A stretch of DNA of 64,000 nucleotides, taken from contig NZ_BJCC01000007.1 in the NCBI RefSeq assembly GCF_004309355.1, positions 62,001 through 126,000 of the forward strand, in the 5' to 3' direction. How positions within the stretch are numbered: position 1 is the stretch's first letter; each line of letters opens with the position of its first letter. The notes below the pieces were generated by a model. The model was not told the origin of the DNA and made no database searches. It saw only the letters and a program-made list of their open reading frames with translations. Below, one piece after another: positions 36,757 to 46,479 of this stretch. This stretch comes from Enterococcus florum. Lineage in GTDB: Bacteria > Bacillota > Bacilli > Lactobacillales > Enterococcaceae. A program made the translations under genes and the position numbers.

Positions 36757-37107
36757 TTATTTTCCTTGTTTGCTTTCTCGATAGATCACATCTAAGCAAA
36801 ACGCACAGGGTTCATCGTGTTCTCGTCTTGAGCCATAGAGAAGATTGCAGACGTGAAAGCCATCTTCGTAAATTTTTTCCAAGTTCATTCGGGAGATTGA
36901 CAGCTCCTGACGCTCATCCGCACTAGCGTTTTTTTGATTCACTTCGCGGATTCGTTCACGCAGGCGTTCGTTTTCCATTTCAAGCGTCGCATTTTTTTCC
37001 ACTAGTTCTAAAAGTGCGGCCTTCATTTCAACCAATTCAGTCAAATTGTGCTGCATTTTCTGCTCCAACTGATTCAGTCCGTCATAAAGCGAACGCTTAT
37101 CCATCAT
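36757..37107 (-). CDS. yabA: Replication initiation control protein YabA
   Basis: Negative regulator of DnaA that bridges DnaA and the sliding clamp DnaN; 116 residues. The N-terminal coiled coil (DGLNQLEQKMQHNLTELVEMKAALLE onward, to about residue 65) forms the tetramer. The C-terminal zinc site is visible as HVCNLLYG...CAFC. ATG 37107 overlaps the end of ricT by 11 nt and follows AGGTGAGCGTA. The placement in the tmk-holB cluster is the same as in B. subtilis. Confidence 0.95.
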   Translation of the reverse strand: MMDKRSLYDGLNQLEQKMQHNLTELVEMKAALLELVEKNATLEMENERLRERIREVNQKNASADERQELSISRMNLEKIYEDGFHVCNLLYGSRREHDEPCAFCLDVIYRESKQGK

Positions 37108-37921
37108 TACGCTCACCTGCTTTGACTGTCAATAATTCCTCATGACTGTATTCCACAGCGGTTTCTCTTCCCGGGAAACGCACCTTGACAATGCGGCTCA
37201 ACAAATTCAGTCCCACGACGCGACCTTTGCCATCCGGCGTTTCGACGTCCTTGCCGTAATCCGGCATCTCTTTTTTCGCCAATTCATATTCGCTGTTCTC
37301 ATATTTCAGGCAGCACATTAAACGGCCGCAAAGTCCTGATATTTTGGTTGGATTCAATGACAATCCTTGATCCTTCGCCATTTTGATTGACACCGGAATG
37401 AAATCTCCCAAAAAAGTCGAACAGCAAAGCTGGCGGCCGCAAGGACCGATGCCACCTAAGATTTTTGCCTCGTCACGCACCCCGATTTGGCGCAGCTCGA
37501 TTCGGGTCCGAAACACCGATGCCAGATCCTTGACCAATTCTCTAAAATCAACACGGCCATCCGCAGTAAAATAGAAGATCATTTTGCTGCGATCAAATGT
37601 ATATTCTACTTGGATCAGTTTCATTTCCAATTCATGGGCACGGATCTTCTCCTTGGCTACTTTAAATGCAGCCAGAGCATCCAGACGATTTTCCTCCGCT
37701 TTTTGCAGTTCCTTGGCAGACGCTTTATGTAAAATCGTTTTCACATCATCGGATAAATCACTCGGATCCATCTCAAGCTTGGGGATCGCCACCGTCGCGA
37801 TCTGCTGGGCTTGTTGAGACTCAACTAATACTTTGTCATTGTAACGATAATCATTTTTTCCTGGTGCATAATAGTAAATATGTCCAGCTTCACGAAAGCG
37901 TACACCGACAACTTCGACCAT
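37097..37921 (-). CDS. ricT: RicT (YaaT), PSP1-domain protein
   Basis: A 274-residue protein of the PSP1/YaaT family. In B. subtilis RicT works with RicA and RicF to speed RNA maturation by RNase Y and affects Spo0A phosphorylation. The conserved cysteine block GPCGRQLCCSTFLGDF and GLCGRLMCCLKYE holds the ligands of its iron-sulfur clusters. ATG 37921 follows AGTAGGGAAACCA. It sits between holB and yabA as expected. Confidence 0.93.
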   Translation of the reverse strand: MVEVVGVRFREAGHIYYYAPGKNDYRYNDKVLVESQQAQQIATVAIPKLEMDPSDLSDDVKTILHKASAKELQKAEENRLDALAAFKVAKEKIRAHELEMKLIQVEYTFDRSKMIFYFTADGRVDFRELVKDLASVFRTRIELRQIGVRDEAKILGGIGPCGRQLCCSTFLGDFIPVSIKMAKDQGLSLNPTKISGLCGRLMCCLKYENSEYELAKKEMPDYGKDVETPDGKGRVVGLNLLSRIVKVRFPGRETAVEYSHEELLTVKAGERNDG

Positions 37922-37949
37922 TGGTTTCCCTACTCTCTGTAAAATAACA

Positions 37950-38891
37950 TTATACAAAAACGACGTGCAATGTTATCTGTTCTGCGATTGTTTGAAAGGA
38001 TACATTTGCCTCTAATTTTTGACTGGCCAGCAGCACTTCTTCCAACACATGGTTGTAGGCAGCTGCTTTTGTTGGCTGCAGTTGAAGCAGTTCGTCCCGC
38101 TTTTCCTTGAAATAGAAAGTCAGTATCTGAAAGGCCATCTGCTGTTGGGCTTTGTCCTTAAAGACTTTCACTAATTTCTTTTGCACGTAGATGAATGCCT
38201 GCGGGTCTTTTTTTTCGAGGTATTTATACCATTGAATAACAGTATCCTTAGCATCATTAAACCACTCATCATTTGAGATTTCAACTGCTTTTGTATAACT
38301 ATTTGTTAAATTCGCTAATAGTTCTGCCGTTTTGTGCGACAATTGATTTTGCGTGATCAATTGTTCTTTCAACTGTTCAGCAGACAGTCCTTGAAAATGA
38401 ATGATCTGACAACGTGAACGAATCGTCGGCAAGATTTTGCCAAGTGCCTGTGTTTCCAAAATGATCATGAAGTTGGCAGGCGGCTCTTCTAAGAATTTTA
38501 ATAAACTGTTGGCCGAGCTGGTATTCATTTTTTCAGCTTCATGAATCAGTACGACCTTTTTGACTGTTTCAAACCCACTTTTTGCCAGTTCGCTTTGCAG
38601 TGCACGAATTTGGTCGACTTTAATGGTTTGACCTTCCGGTGCGACCTCGACCACATCCGGATGCTCGTGATTTGAGATACGCATACAATTATTACATGTT
38701 TCACAAGGCAGATCGTTTGTTAAGTTTAGACAAAACAAATGCTTTGTAAACCACAACGCCATCTCTGCTTTCCCTGTCCCTTGATCCCCTTCAAAAAGAT
38801 AAGCATGGGCTGAACGTCCATGCTTAAAACTATTTTGCAATTGACGGAAGACGATCGGCTGGATCTTCTCCAGATAGTTCGCTTCGTCCAT
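37950..38891 (-). CDS. holB: DNA polymerase III delta' subunit
   Basis: Clamp-loader subunit of 313 residues. The P-loop region GDQGTGKAEMAL is altered from a functional Walker A (Ala in place of Thr/Ser after Lys), as usual for delta', which does not hydrolyse ATP. Four cysteines (CLNLTNDLPCETCNNC) form the zinc module, and SRCQIIHF is the arginine-finger segment. ATG 38891 is 2 nt beyond the end of darA; its ribosome binding site is weak, so coupling to darA is likely. Confidence 0.93.
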   Translation of the reverse strand: MDEANYLEKIQPIVFRQLQNSFKHGRSAHAYLFEGDQGTGKAEMALWFTKHLFCLNLTNDLPCETCNNCMRISNHEHPDVVEVAPEGQTIKVDQIRALQSELAKSGFETVKKVVLIHEAEKMNTSSANSLLKFLEEPPANFMIILETQALGKILPTIRSRCQIIHFQGLSAEQLKEQLITQNQLSHKTAELLANLTNSYTKAVEISNDEWFNDAKDTVIQWYKYLEKKDPQAFIYVQKKLVKVFKDKAQQQMAFQILTFYFKEKRDELLQLQPTKAAAYNHVLEEVLLASQKLEANVSFQTIAEQITLHVVFV

Positions 38892-38892
38892 C

Positions 38893-39880
<988 letters not shown>

Positions 39881-39940
39881 ACTTTTGCCTCCATTGATTC
39901 TTATCATCCATTGTACACAAAACTGTCGTGAATTAAAAAT

Positions 39941-40537
39941 TTAGAGTTCACGACGTCCCTCTACAGCCTTTAACAAAGTGATCTCATCGGCATATTCGAT
40001 ATCGCTGCCTACGGATAAGCCATGCGCGAGTCGTGTTACTTTGATCCCTGCTGGTTTGATCAACCGCGAAAGATACATCGCCGTCGCTTCCCCCTCGGAG
40101 GTGGCATTCGTTGCAATGATGACTTCCTTCACCTCGTCATCATGCAATCGTTTGATCAGAGGCGCGATGTTGATGTCCTCCGGCCCAGTTCCTTCCATAG
40201 GAGACAGGACACCGTGCAAGACATGATATAGGCCATGGTATTCGCGAACTTTCTCCATGGACATCACGTCTTTAGGCTCCTCGACTACTAAGATCGTACT
40301 GCGGTCTCGTGTCGTATCTCGACAGATCTCGCACGGATCTTCTTCGGTTATATTGCCGCAGACACTGCAAAAATGCAGATCCCGCTTCACACTGATCAGC
40401 GAGCGGGCAAACTCATTCACCGATTCCTCTTTCATATCGATCGTAAAAAAAGCCAAACGGGTCGCTGTTTTTTGTCCGATCCCCGGCAGCTTCATGTAGC
40501 TGTCAATCAGTTTTGCGATTGGTTCTGGATATTGCAT
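39941..40537 (-). CDS. recR: Recombination protein RecR
   Basis: Acts with RecF and RecO in loading RecA at gaps. The 198-residue protein has the helix-hairpin-helix [15 protein letters not shown], the zinc finger [16 protein letters not shown] and the TOPRIM motif [11 protein letters not shown], then [18 protein letters not shown] 40537 follows AAGGAAGAAGAAC. Standard third gene of dnaX-ebfC-recR. Confidence 0.97.
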   Translation of the reverse strand: MQYPEPIAKLIDSYMKLPGIGQKTATRLAFFTIDMKEESVNEFARSLISVKRDLHFCSVCGNITEEDPCEICRDTTRDRSTILVVEEPKDVMSMEKVREYHGLYHVLHGVLSPMEGTGPEDINIAPLIKRLHDDEVKEVIIATNATSEGEATAMYLSRLIKPAGIKVTRLAHGLSVGSDIEYADEITLLKAVEGRREL

Positions 40538-40565
40538 GTTCTTCTTCCTTTCAACTAAAGGCTGC

Positions 40566-40880
40566 TTAGAATCCAGGGAGTCCTTTAGTATACTTGCCCA
40601 TGGTTTGTTCTGTTTCTTTGCTGATCGTAGTCAAGGCATCGTTTACTGCCAAAATGATCATGTCCTGCAGCATATCTGGATCCTCCGGGTCGATCAATTC
40701 GGGATTGATCTTCATGGATTTCATCGTTTTATCTCCTGAGAAAACTACCTTGACCAGGTCATTTGTAGAACGGCCGATAAATTCTTTTTCGTTTAACGCT
40801 TCTTGCTCTTTCATCATTTCTTTTTGCATTTTCTGCATTTGTTTCATCATACCTTGCATATTGCCCATTCCGCGCATCAT
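40566..40880 (-). CDS. ebfC: YbaB/EbfC family nucleoid-associated protein
   Basis: Small DNA-binding protein of 104 residues (YaaK in B. subtilis). The N terminus is rich in Met, Gln and Lys ([20 protein letters not shown]), forming the long helices, and the [22 protein letters not shown] strand region follows. ATG 40880 follows GAGGAGACGATAGAT. The gene lies between dnaX and recR. Confidence 0.94.
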   Translation of the reverse strand: MMRGMGNMQGMMKQMQKMQKEMMKEQEALNEKEFIGRSTNDLVKVVFSGDKTMKSMKINPELIDPEDPDMLQDMIILAVNDALTTISKETEQTMGKYTKGLPGF

Positions 40881-40908
40881 ATCTATCGTCTCCTCTTTAT
40901 CATTAAGT

Positions 40909-42645
40909 TTAATCGTTTTGGATCGTGACCAGGTCACCAAACAAACTTTTGGCCTGCTCGACGACTTGGTTCTCTTCAGGGATCAAATCGATCTCTCCTG
41001 AATCTGTTGGTTCATGGATTTCGACTTTTTTCTCTGCATGCTGGCTAACAAACGACTGGCGCAATTTCGGCCAGCTTTCCCGAGTAATGAAAACAAATTC
41101 GGGGGAATAATTTTGAATCATCATGCTCAACGAATTTTGCATATTTAAGCGCAATTCCTCGTTGCTGTCGGCCCGCTGGCAAACAATTTCATAATCAAAT
41201 GCGATCAGCAGCAGCTTCGGACCGGCAGCCATTGGTTCACTGGCCTTCATCATCGCACGCTGCGTCACTGGCAGGGCCATCAAGAGATCTTCCCAGACGT
41301 TTCGCACACCCTGCAGATCGTCTTTCGTCGCTTCCGTCAACACCTGATACACACGCTCCGTCGGCACCCGATACGCGCTGACCGTCTTGGCCGGACGGGC
41401 GGGGCTTTCTTCTTTTTTAGCAGTTGGTGCTGCCGGACGCTCTTTCAGTTGTTTGACTTCATTTTGCAGCTGAAGAATGGTTTGCTTCAGCTCTGCCAGC
41501 TCATTTCCAGAAACCGGCGCTACGGATTGAACGCTGTCCGGATTGGCCGCAGCAGGGCTTGCGCTGTCGGTTGAAGCTAGTTTGACAGTAGCAACCTCTA
41601 AATACACATTGGCATGATTCGTAAATCGGATCTCATTTTGCGTCTCGCTTAGAATCTTGATCATGGCATAGAAGCGTTCTGCTGCATGCTGTTCTGCCAA
41701 CTGTTTAAATGTATCTGTCAAATAAGCCGTTCGATCAGTCAGCAGCTGCGGTGCCTGCTGATACATCAATAGATCACGGCAATAAAGTAAAAGATCTTCA
41801 GTCAATCTGCGCGCTTCTTTGCCCTCGGAGAGGATCTCTTCTAGTGCATTCAGAGCCTCCGCGACATTGCGCGCCAAGCAAGCACTGATAAACCGATCCA
41901 TCATCTCTGTCGTGAGGCTTCCTGTGACTGCCAAAGCATCCTGCAGCGTGATCTTGTCAGCACTGAAGGAAATCGCCTGATCCAAAATACTGAGCGCATC
42001 GCGCATGCCGCCTTCTGCTGCCCGCGCGATGACAGTCAACGCTTGGTCTTCATAGGCCACATTGGTTTCATTCAAAATGAACGCCATCCGTCCGATGATG
42101 GCTTGGACATCAATACGTTTGAAATCAAAACGCTGTGTACGTGAGATGATCGTTGCTGGAATTTTATGGGGTTCTGTCGTTGCTAAAATGAAGATGACGT
42201 GTTCCTTGGGCTCCTCCAAGGTTTTTAACAATGCATTGAAGGCCCCAGTGGATAGCATATGGACTTCATCAATGATATACACTTTGTATTTTGCGGCTGT
42301 TGGTGCGTAATTGGCCCGATCCCGAATGAACCGGATCTCTTCTACCCCATTGTTGCTGGCAGCATCGATCTCAATCACATCTTCTTGCCGGCCTTCCGTG
42401 ATGGAACGGCACATTTCGCATTGGTTGCAGGGCTCACCATCCACGCTATTTGGACAATTGATGGCTTTCGCAAAGATTTTTGCGGCACTGGTTTTCCCCG
42501 TTCCCCGCGGGCCGGTAAACAAATAAGCGTGCGACGTTTTCTCTTGATTGATTGCATTTTTCAAGGTTTTAGTGATCGCAGCTTGTCCAACGATATCGTC
42601 AAAACGCTGCGAACGCCACACACGATAGAGTGCTTGATAGGCCAT
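40909..42645 (-). CDS. dnaX: DNA polymerase III subunit gamma/tau
   Basis: Clamp-loader ATPase of 578 residues. Walker A is [15 protein letters not shown], the zinc module is [16 protein letters not shown], Walker B is [10 protein letters not shown] and sensor 1 [11 protein letters not shown]. The region after residue 370, rich in Ala, Pro and Glu, leads to the tau-specific C terminus. ATG 42645 follows AGAGGATGGAT. I see no convincing in-frame slippery site for making gamma. First gene of the replication cluster, divergent from dacA. Confidence 0.96.
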   Translation of the reverse strand: MAYQALYRVWRSQRFDDIVGQAAITKTLKNAINQEKTSHAYLFTGPRGTGKTSAAKIFAKAINCPNSVDGEPCNQCEMCRSITEGRQEDVIEIDAASNNGVEEIRFIRDRANYAPTAAKYKVYIIDEVHMLSTGAFNALLKTLEEPKEHVIFILATTEPHKIPATIISRTQRFDFKRIDVQAIIGRMAFILNETNVAYEDQALTVIARAAEGGMRDALSILDQAISFSADKITLQDALAVTGSLTTEMMDRFISACLARNVAEALNALEEILSEGKEARRLTEDLLLYCRDLLMYQQAPQLLTDRTAYLTDTFKQLAEQHAAERFYAMIKILSETQNEIRFTNHANVYLEVATVKLASTDSASPAAANPDSVQSVAPVSGNELAELKQTILQLQNEVKQLKERPAAPTAKKEESPARPAKTVSAYRVPTERVYQVLTEATKDDLQGVRNVWEDLLMALPVTQRAMMKASEPMAAGPKLLLIAFDYEIVCQRADSNEELRLNMQNSLSMMIQNYSPEFVFITRESWPKLRQSFVSQHAEKKVEIHEPTDSGEIDLIPEENQVVEQAKSLFGDLVTIQND

Positions 42646-42887
42646 ATCCATCCTCTTTTCTTTCTTAAAATCACTGATATTTATTATACGTGATTTCCCT
42701 GGAAAATACTACCGTCAAACAAAGAGCAGCGATTTGTAAAAAAAAGATTTACTCCGTTGCAGAATTCATTTTTTTTTGAATTTTGCGGAAAAATAAACTT
42801 CTTTTGTTAAATCCTTAAGAGAACAACTTGAATTCACTAAGATACTTTGCTAAACTTTTAAAGTTAAGAGAAAAAAGGAGAGTACGA

Positions 42888-44180
42888 ATGAAAAAAAAGA
42901 AACAGCTTTGGGTGTTCTTCTCGCTGTTGGTCCTCTTTTTTCAATCCCTGACTGCTGTTCCCGCACAAGCAGCTGACGATTTTTTAGTCAATGCCAATGC
43001 AGGGTTCGCCATTGATGTGGATTCGGGAAAAATTTTGTTCAATCAAAATGGAGATACCAAGCTTGAGATCGCTTCGATCACCAAAATCATCACTTCTTAT
43101 TTGGTTTTAGAGGCTGTAAAAGAACGCAAAACGACTTGGGAAACCCCCGTACCGATTTCAGCCTACGCTGAAGCTTTAAGTGCCGTTCCTGAATTATCCA
43201 ATGTCCCTTTGTACACCAGTCAAACGTATACCGTAAAGGACCTGTATGACGCCATGGTGATCCAGTCTGCGAATGCCGCAGCAGCTGCTCTGGCTGAATT
43301 GCTGGCCGGCAGCGAGCACGCTTTTGTAGATCAGATGCGGCAAAAGGTTGCCGACTGGGGAATCACAGATGCTACACTGTTGAACGCTTCAGGATTAAAT
43401 AATATGTATCTGGGAGACAATCGCTATCCAGGATCGGGCTTAGAAGATGAAAATAAATTATCTGCCCGTGATGTAGCGGTGATCGCCGATCATTTGATCA
43501 CGGATTATCCGGAATTTTTAGAAACCTCGAAAACAACAGAAGCCACGTTCGGTGAAGGAACTGAGGCACCAGTCGCATTAGAAAACTGGAATCAAATGCT
43601 TCCTGGCGGACCGAATTTTAAAGAGGGCGTTGATGGCCTCAAGACCGGGACCACTGAAAAAGCCGGCGCTTGTTTTGTCGGCACGATCCAAAAGGACGGC
43701 CGCCGCGTGATCACTGTCATTTTAAACGCTTTGAATCAACAAATCGATCCTGGTGCACGATTTGTTGAGACCAGCAATCTGATGGATTATTGCTTCAACA
43801 ATTGGCACCTGCAAGAAGTGGATTTATCGGGGCAGTCTGTCCCAGAACATGACTCTGTTCCTGTCAGCGAAGGAAAAAAAGACACTGTTGGACTTGTTTT
43901 AAAATCAAAACTGCCTGTTTGGGTCAGAAACGACATGGATTTGACACAATACACGATTCAGGCTGATTTGAATGAATCCTTGCTGGACGAAGGCAAATTA
44001 ATCGCCCCTGTCAGCAAAAATGAAAAAATCGGCAAGGCTACGATTGCATTAGCTCAGGATGATCTAGGCTACCTTGAGCCAGGTCAGGCACCTTCAACAG
44101 ACATCGTCGCAAAAAGCGATGTCGATAAGGCCAATGCTTTTGTTTTGCTATGGCAACGTATTTTAGCATTTTTCAACTAA
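42888..44180 (+). CDS. dacA: D-alanyl-D-alanine carboxypeptidase (DacA/PBP5 type)
   Basis: Secreted or membrane-bound enzyme of 430 residues that trims the terminal D-Ala of peptidoglycan stem peptides. A signal peptide runs to about residue 30 (ending VPAQAADD). Active-site motifs are SITK (Ser near residue 61), SAN and KTGTT. The C-terminal PBP5 domain and a final amphipathic/hydrophobic stretch (NAFVLLWQRILAFF) serve membrane attachment. ATG 42888 follows AAGGAGAGTACGA; the open frame starts 20 codons earlier without a site. Confidence 0.95.
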   Translation: MKKKKQLWVFFSLLVLFFQSLTAVPAQAADDFLVNANAGFAIDVDSGKILFNQNGDTKLEIASITKIITSYLVLEAVKERKTTWETPVPISAYAEALSAVPELSNVPLYTSQTYTVKDLYDAMVIQSANAAAAALAELLAGSEHAFVDQMRQKVADWGITDATLLNASGLNNMYLGDNRYPGSGLEDENKLSARDVAVIADHLITDYPEFLETSKTTEATFGEGTEAPVALENWNQMLPGGPNFKEGVDGLKTGTTEKAGACFVGTIQKDGRRVITVILNALNQQIDPGARFVETSNLMDYCFNNWHLQEVDLSGQSVPEHDSVPVSEGKKDTVGLVLKSKLPVWVRNDMDLTQYTIQADLNESLLDEGKLIAPVSKNEKIGKATIALAQDDLGYLEPGQAPSTDIVAKSDVDKANAFVLLWQRILAFFN

Positions 44181-44186
44181 CCTAAA

Positions 44187-44236
44187 ACGATCAGCTTCAG
44201 AAACCAAATTGGCGACTGAAGCTGATCGTTTTTTTA
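44187..44236. terminator. Bidirectional terminator
   Basis: ACGATCAGCTTCAG (44187-44200) / CTGAAGCTGATCGT (44216-44229), then seven T on the plus strand. Shared by dacA and the convergent GyrI-like gene. Confidence 0.85.
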
Positions 44237-44722
44237 GATTAAGGGCCGAATGGGAAAGAACAATTCCACTTCGCCTTCTGCAAAACTTGGTAAATAATGC
44301 TCTTGGACTGATCCTGCCAGCTGAACTTTTTCTAAAGGCAGTACTTGACCCAGCATCAATTCGGTGGCCTCGCCAATTTTTTCCGCCGAGGCTTTGACAG
44401 TCAGATACTCCATCGCCGGCATCTCCCAGCGAGTCCAGCCAATAGGCGCGGCGGCTTCTGCAGAAACCTGTACGCCTGCCAAATAACGTCCTTCTGTTTG
44501 CCAAGGCAGCAGCCAATTCTCCCGGTCGCTCATCAAGCCCCATAAATGCAGTTGGCTCATTTCAGTCACATTGATCAGGGGTGAAATCTCATCGAAATGG
44601 GTATTCATTTGGTCCCACAGCAGCGCTACCCACGAGCTGGCTTCCTCAGCTAGGCCTTGGCCTTCTTTTCCGATCACAACAAAACTGGGCAGCTGAATCC
44701 GGTTGATTCCTTTTATCGCCAT
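44234..44722 (-). CDS. GyrI-like / effector-binding domain protein
   Basis: A 162-residue stand-alone effector-binding (AraC-E-bind/GyrI-like) domain. Typical elements are the opening strand with VVIGKEGQG, the LWGLMSDRENW segment, the GRYLAGVQVS strand and GWTRWEMPAMEYLTV near residue 100, and the Glu-rich C terminus (GEVELFFPIRPL). Such domains bind small amphipathic molecules; some hydrolyse or sequester them. No DNA-binding domain is attached. ATG 44722 follows CAAGGAGGAAACAAA. Confidence 0.78.
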   Translation of the reverse strand: MAIKGINRIQLPSFVVIGKEGQGLAEEASSWVALLWDQMNTHFDEISPLINVTEMSQLHLWGLMSDRENWLLPWQTEGRYLAGVQVSAEAAAPIGWTRWEMPAMEYLTVKASAEKIGEATELMLGQVLPLEKVQLAGSVQEHYLPSFAEGEVELFFPIRPLI

Positions 44723-44806
44723 TTTGTTTCCTCCTTGTTGGGTTTGAGTATTTAGTTCTGAATATGTTGACGAATTTGTTATACTTGTTTTGAAAGAGGT
44801 GTTGAT

Positions 44807-46012
44807 ATGAATATTTCCCGGGATGTGATTGCATTTTTACTTTATTTCGCGTCGTTGATTGGCTTGCTCAGCGGACTTAGACGGAAACAATCCCCTAAAA
44901 AGATGCTGCGAGCACTGCAGTTTACTGGCGGCTTTCTGCTGCTTTATTTACTTTTCTTGGAAATTCAGGATCGAAGCCTCTATATGGTGATCCCTTTGTT
45001 CTTTTTTGGACTATTTTATTTTTTTTATCGACGAGACAAGCCGCGTCTGCGAAACGGCTGGCTGTTCAATCTGTTTCTGGTCAGTTTGTTCATTTACTTG
45101 ACTATCATTGCTTTTTCCACCTATTCCCTGATCATCATCGGCTTGCTGGGTCTGTTAGGAATTGCTGGTTTGCTGGTCCTACTGTTGGGCGTCTATGCAC
45201 TGGTCGCCTTTTTGATCGGCAACAGCTATCTGGTTTTCAAGCGGGAATCGCATTCCTTGCCGAATCTGCTGACTTTGATTTTGGCGCTGGGCCTTATTTT
45301 TTTATTGGTTCTTAACAACTTTGGACCCTCGATCCTTCCAGGTTGGTCGTTGACTCTGTTGACCATTCCAACCATGATTCTTGTTTACTTTTTCATCGTT
45401 TTTTGGAATTTCCTTTCGATCTCATTCATCTATCAGCTAAATGCGCCGAAGCTGAATCAGGACTATGTTATCGTTCTTGGCGCCGGCTTGTCCAATGGTG
45501 AAACCGTATCGCCGCTACTGGCCAAACGAATCGAGCGTGCGATCGCTTTTTATTGGAAGCAGAGCCGCGAGACCCTCTCTCCTCCGAAATTTATTATGTC
45601 GGGTGGACAAGGCGCAGACGAAAAGATTCCTGAAGCAGCCGCCATGAAAACCTACGCGGTGGAACAGGGAATTCCCGCAGAAGAGATTCTGATGGAAAGC
45701 CAATCGACAACGACCTTGGAAAACATGCGCTTCAGCAAAGAAATTATGGATCGCGAAAAGCCCGAGGGCTATCAAGCAATTTTCGCATCAAACAACTACC
45801 ATATTTTCCGGGCTGGAATGTATGCCGATCAGGTGGGCTTAAAAGCAGATGGCATTGGTGCCAAGACGGCTAAATATTACCTGCCCAACGCTTTTTTGCG
45901 AGAATTTGTCGCGATCCTCGTCATGAAAAAACGTGTGCATATCGTCATGTGCAGTCTGATCACACTCTTTTCTGTTTTGTTGGCGATCGCCAATTACTTA
46001 CTCACCTCTTAA
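44807..46012 (+). CDS. DUF218/YdcF family membrane protein
   Basis: A 401-residue protein. The first 200 residues carry about seven hydrophobic segments; the C-terminal part (about 218-370) is a DUF218/YdcF domain with DYVIVLGAGLSNGETVSPLLAKR and the conserved QGADEKIPEAAAMKTYAVE, STTTLENMRFS and SNNYHIFRAG blocks. SanA/ElyC members of the family act in envelope maintenance in Gram-negatives; the function in Firmicutes is unknown. ATG 44807 follows GAAAGAGGTGTTGAT. Confidence 0.87.
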   Translation: MNISRDVIAFLLYFASLIGLLSGLRRKQSPKKMLRALQFTGGFLLLYLLFLEIQDRSLYMVIPLFFFGLFYFFYRRDKPRLRNGWLFNLFLVSLFIYLTIIAFSTYSLIIIGLLGLLGIAGLLVLLLGVYALVAFLIGNSYLVFKRESHSLPNLLTLILALGLIFLLVLNNFGPSILPGWSLTLLTIPTMILVYFFIVFWNFLSISFIYQLNAPKLNQDYVIVLGAGLSNGETVSPLLAKRIERAIAFYWKQSRETLSPPKFIMSGGQGADEKIPEAAAMKTYAVEQGIPAEEILMESQSTTTLENMRFSKEIMDREKPEGYQAIFASNNYHIFRAGMYADQVGLKADGIGAKTAKYYLPNAFLREFVAILVMKKRVHIVMCSLITLFSVLLAIANYLLTS

Positions 46013-46016
46013 ATGA

Positions 46017-46046
46017 AGTCGAAACTGCCAGGTTTCGGCTTTTTTC
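46017..46046 (+). terminator. Terminator of the DUF218 gene
   Basis: AGTCGAAAC (46017-46025) / GTTTCGGCT (46032-46040) with one G-U pair, followed by TTTTT. Confidence 0.75.
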
Positions 46047-46215
46047 TATCCTCTATTATCATACCCTTTTCTCTTTCAAATAAGCGAACAAAACGATTTC
46101 TTGTCTTGTCAAAAAAGCCTAGAGAATACCGGAACTGCTGAAAGCGCCCTTTTTTAGATTGTCTTTTTGAGAGCGTCTCTTTATAAGAAAACTGTTCCTT
46201 ATTTTTATCTGCTAA

Positions 46216-46302
46216 TCATCGGTGCCGAAAATGACTTAATAACCTTGGATCACTAATCTCCTTATCCGAATTCAATCCCAGAAAATCAGATGATTCATGC
46301 AT
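46216..46302 (-). CDS. Possible 28-residue peptide gene
   Basis: ATG 46302 follows GGAGGCAAAAAC, an ideal ribosome binding site. The frame encodes MHESSDFLGLNSDKEISDPR and eight more residues. The frame is open for another 31 codons upstream of the ATG, so this could also be the end of a decayed longer gene. I do not recognise it. Confidence 0.3.
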   Translation of the reverse strand: MHESSDFLGLNSDKEISDPRLLSHFRHR

Positions 46303-46365
46303 GTTTTTGCCTCCCGTAATAACACACTGATGGTCTCGATTCACAGGCTTGTCGCCCAGAAACAG

Positions 46366-46418
46366 AAAATCCGTCACGGATAGGATTGGCAACAATCACT
46401 ACCCCAGACGGATTTTTT
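46366..46418 (+). terminator. Orphan terminator-like inverted repeat
   Basis: AAAATCCGTC (46366-46375) / GACGGATTTT (46407-46416) with T-run. The loop is long (31 nt), so it is a weaker candidate. Confidence 0.4.
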
Positions 46419-46479
46419 CCTTTTTGTTATTGAATTTCTTCAGTGACCCTGAGAGTGACTCAAGAGCCTTCTGGATTCC

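Larger units (their letters stand above)
46047..46479. other. Gene-poor stretch with a short ORF and an orphan hairpin
   Basis: No gene of normal size. A minus-strand frame is open for 60 codons (46216-46395); the ATG at 46302 has a perfect GGAGG site seven bases upstream. A plus-strand inverted repeat with T-run (46366-46418) resembles a terminator for which I see no gene. The stretch may hold a small RNA, a short peptide gene or remnants of a lost gene. Confidence 0.4.

Noticed and set aside
41420-41440. A-run in dnaX as a programmed frameshift site for gamma
   Set aside because: The six-A run is read as AAA AAA GAA, so it is out of phase with the A AAA AAG slip used in E. coli, and no stimulatory hairpin was evident.
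42646-42887. SRP RNA (scr) gene near dnaX
   Set aside because: Some Firmicutes have it upstream of dnaX, but I found no SRP-like conserved sequence or structure in this intergenic stretch.
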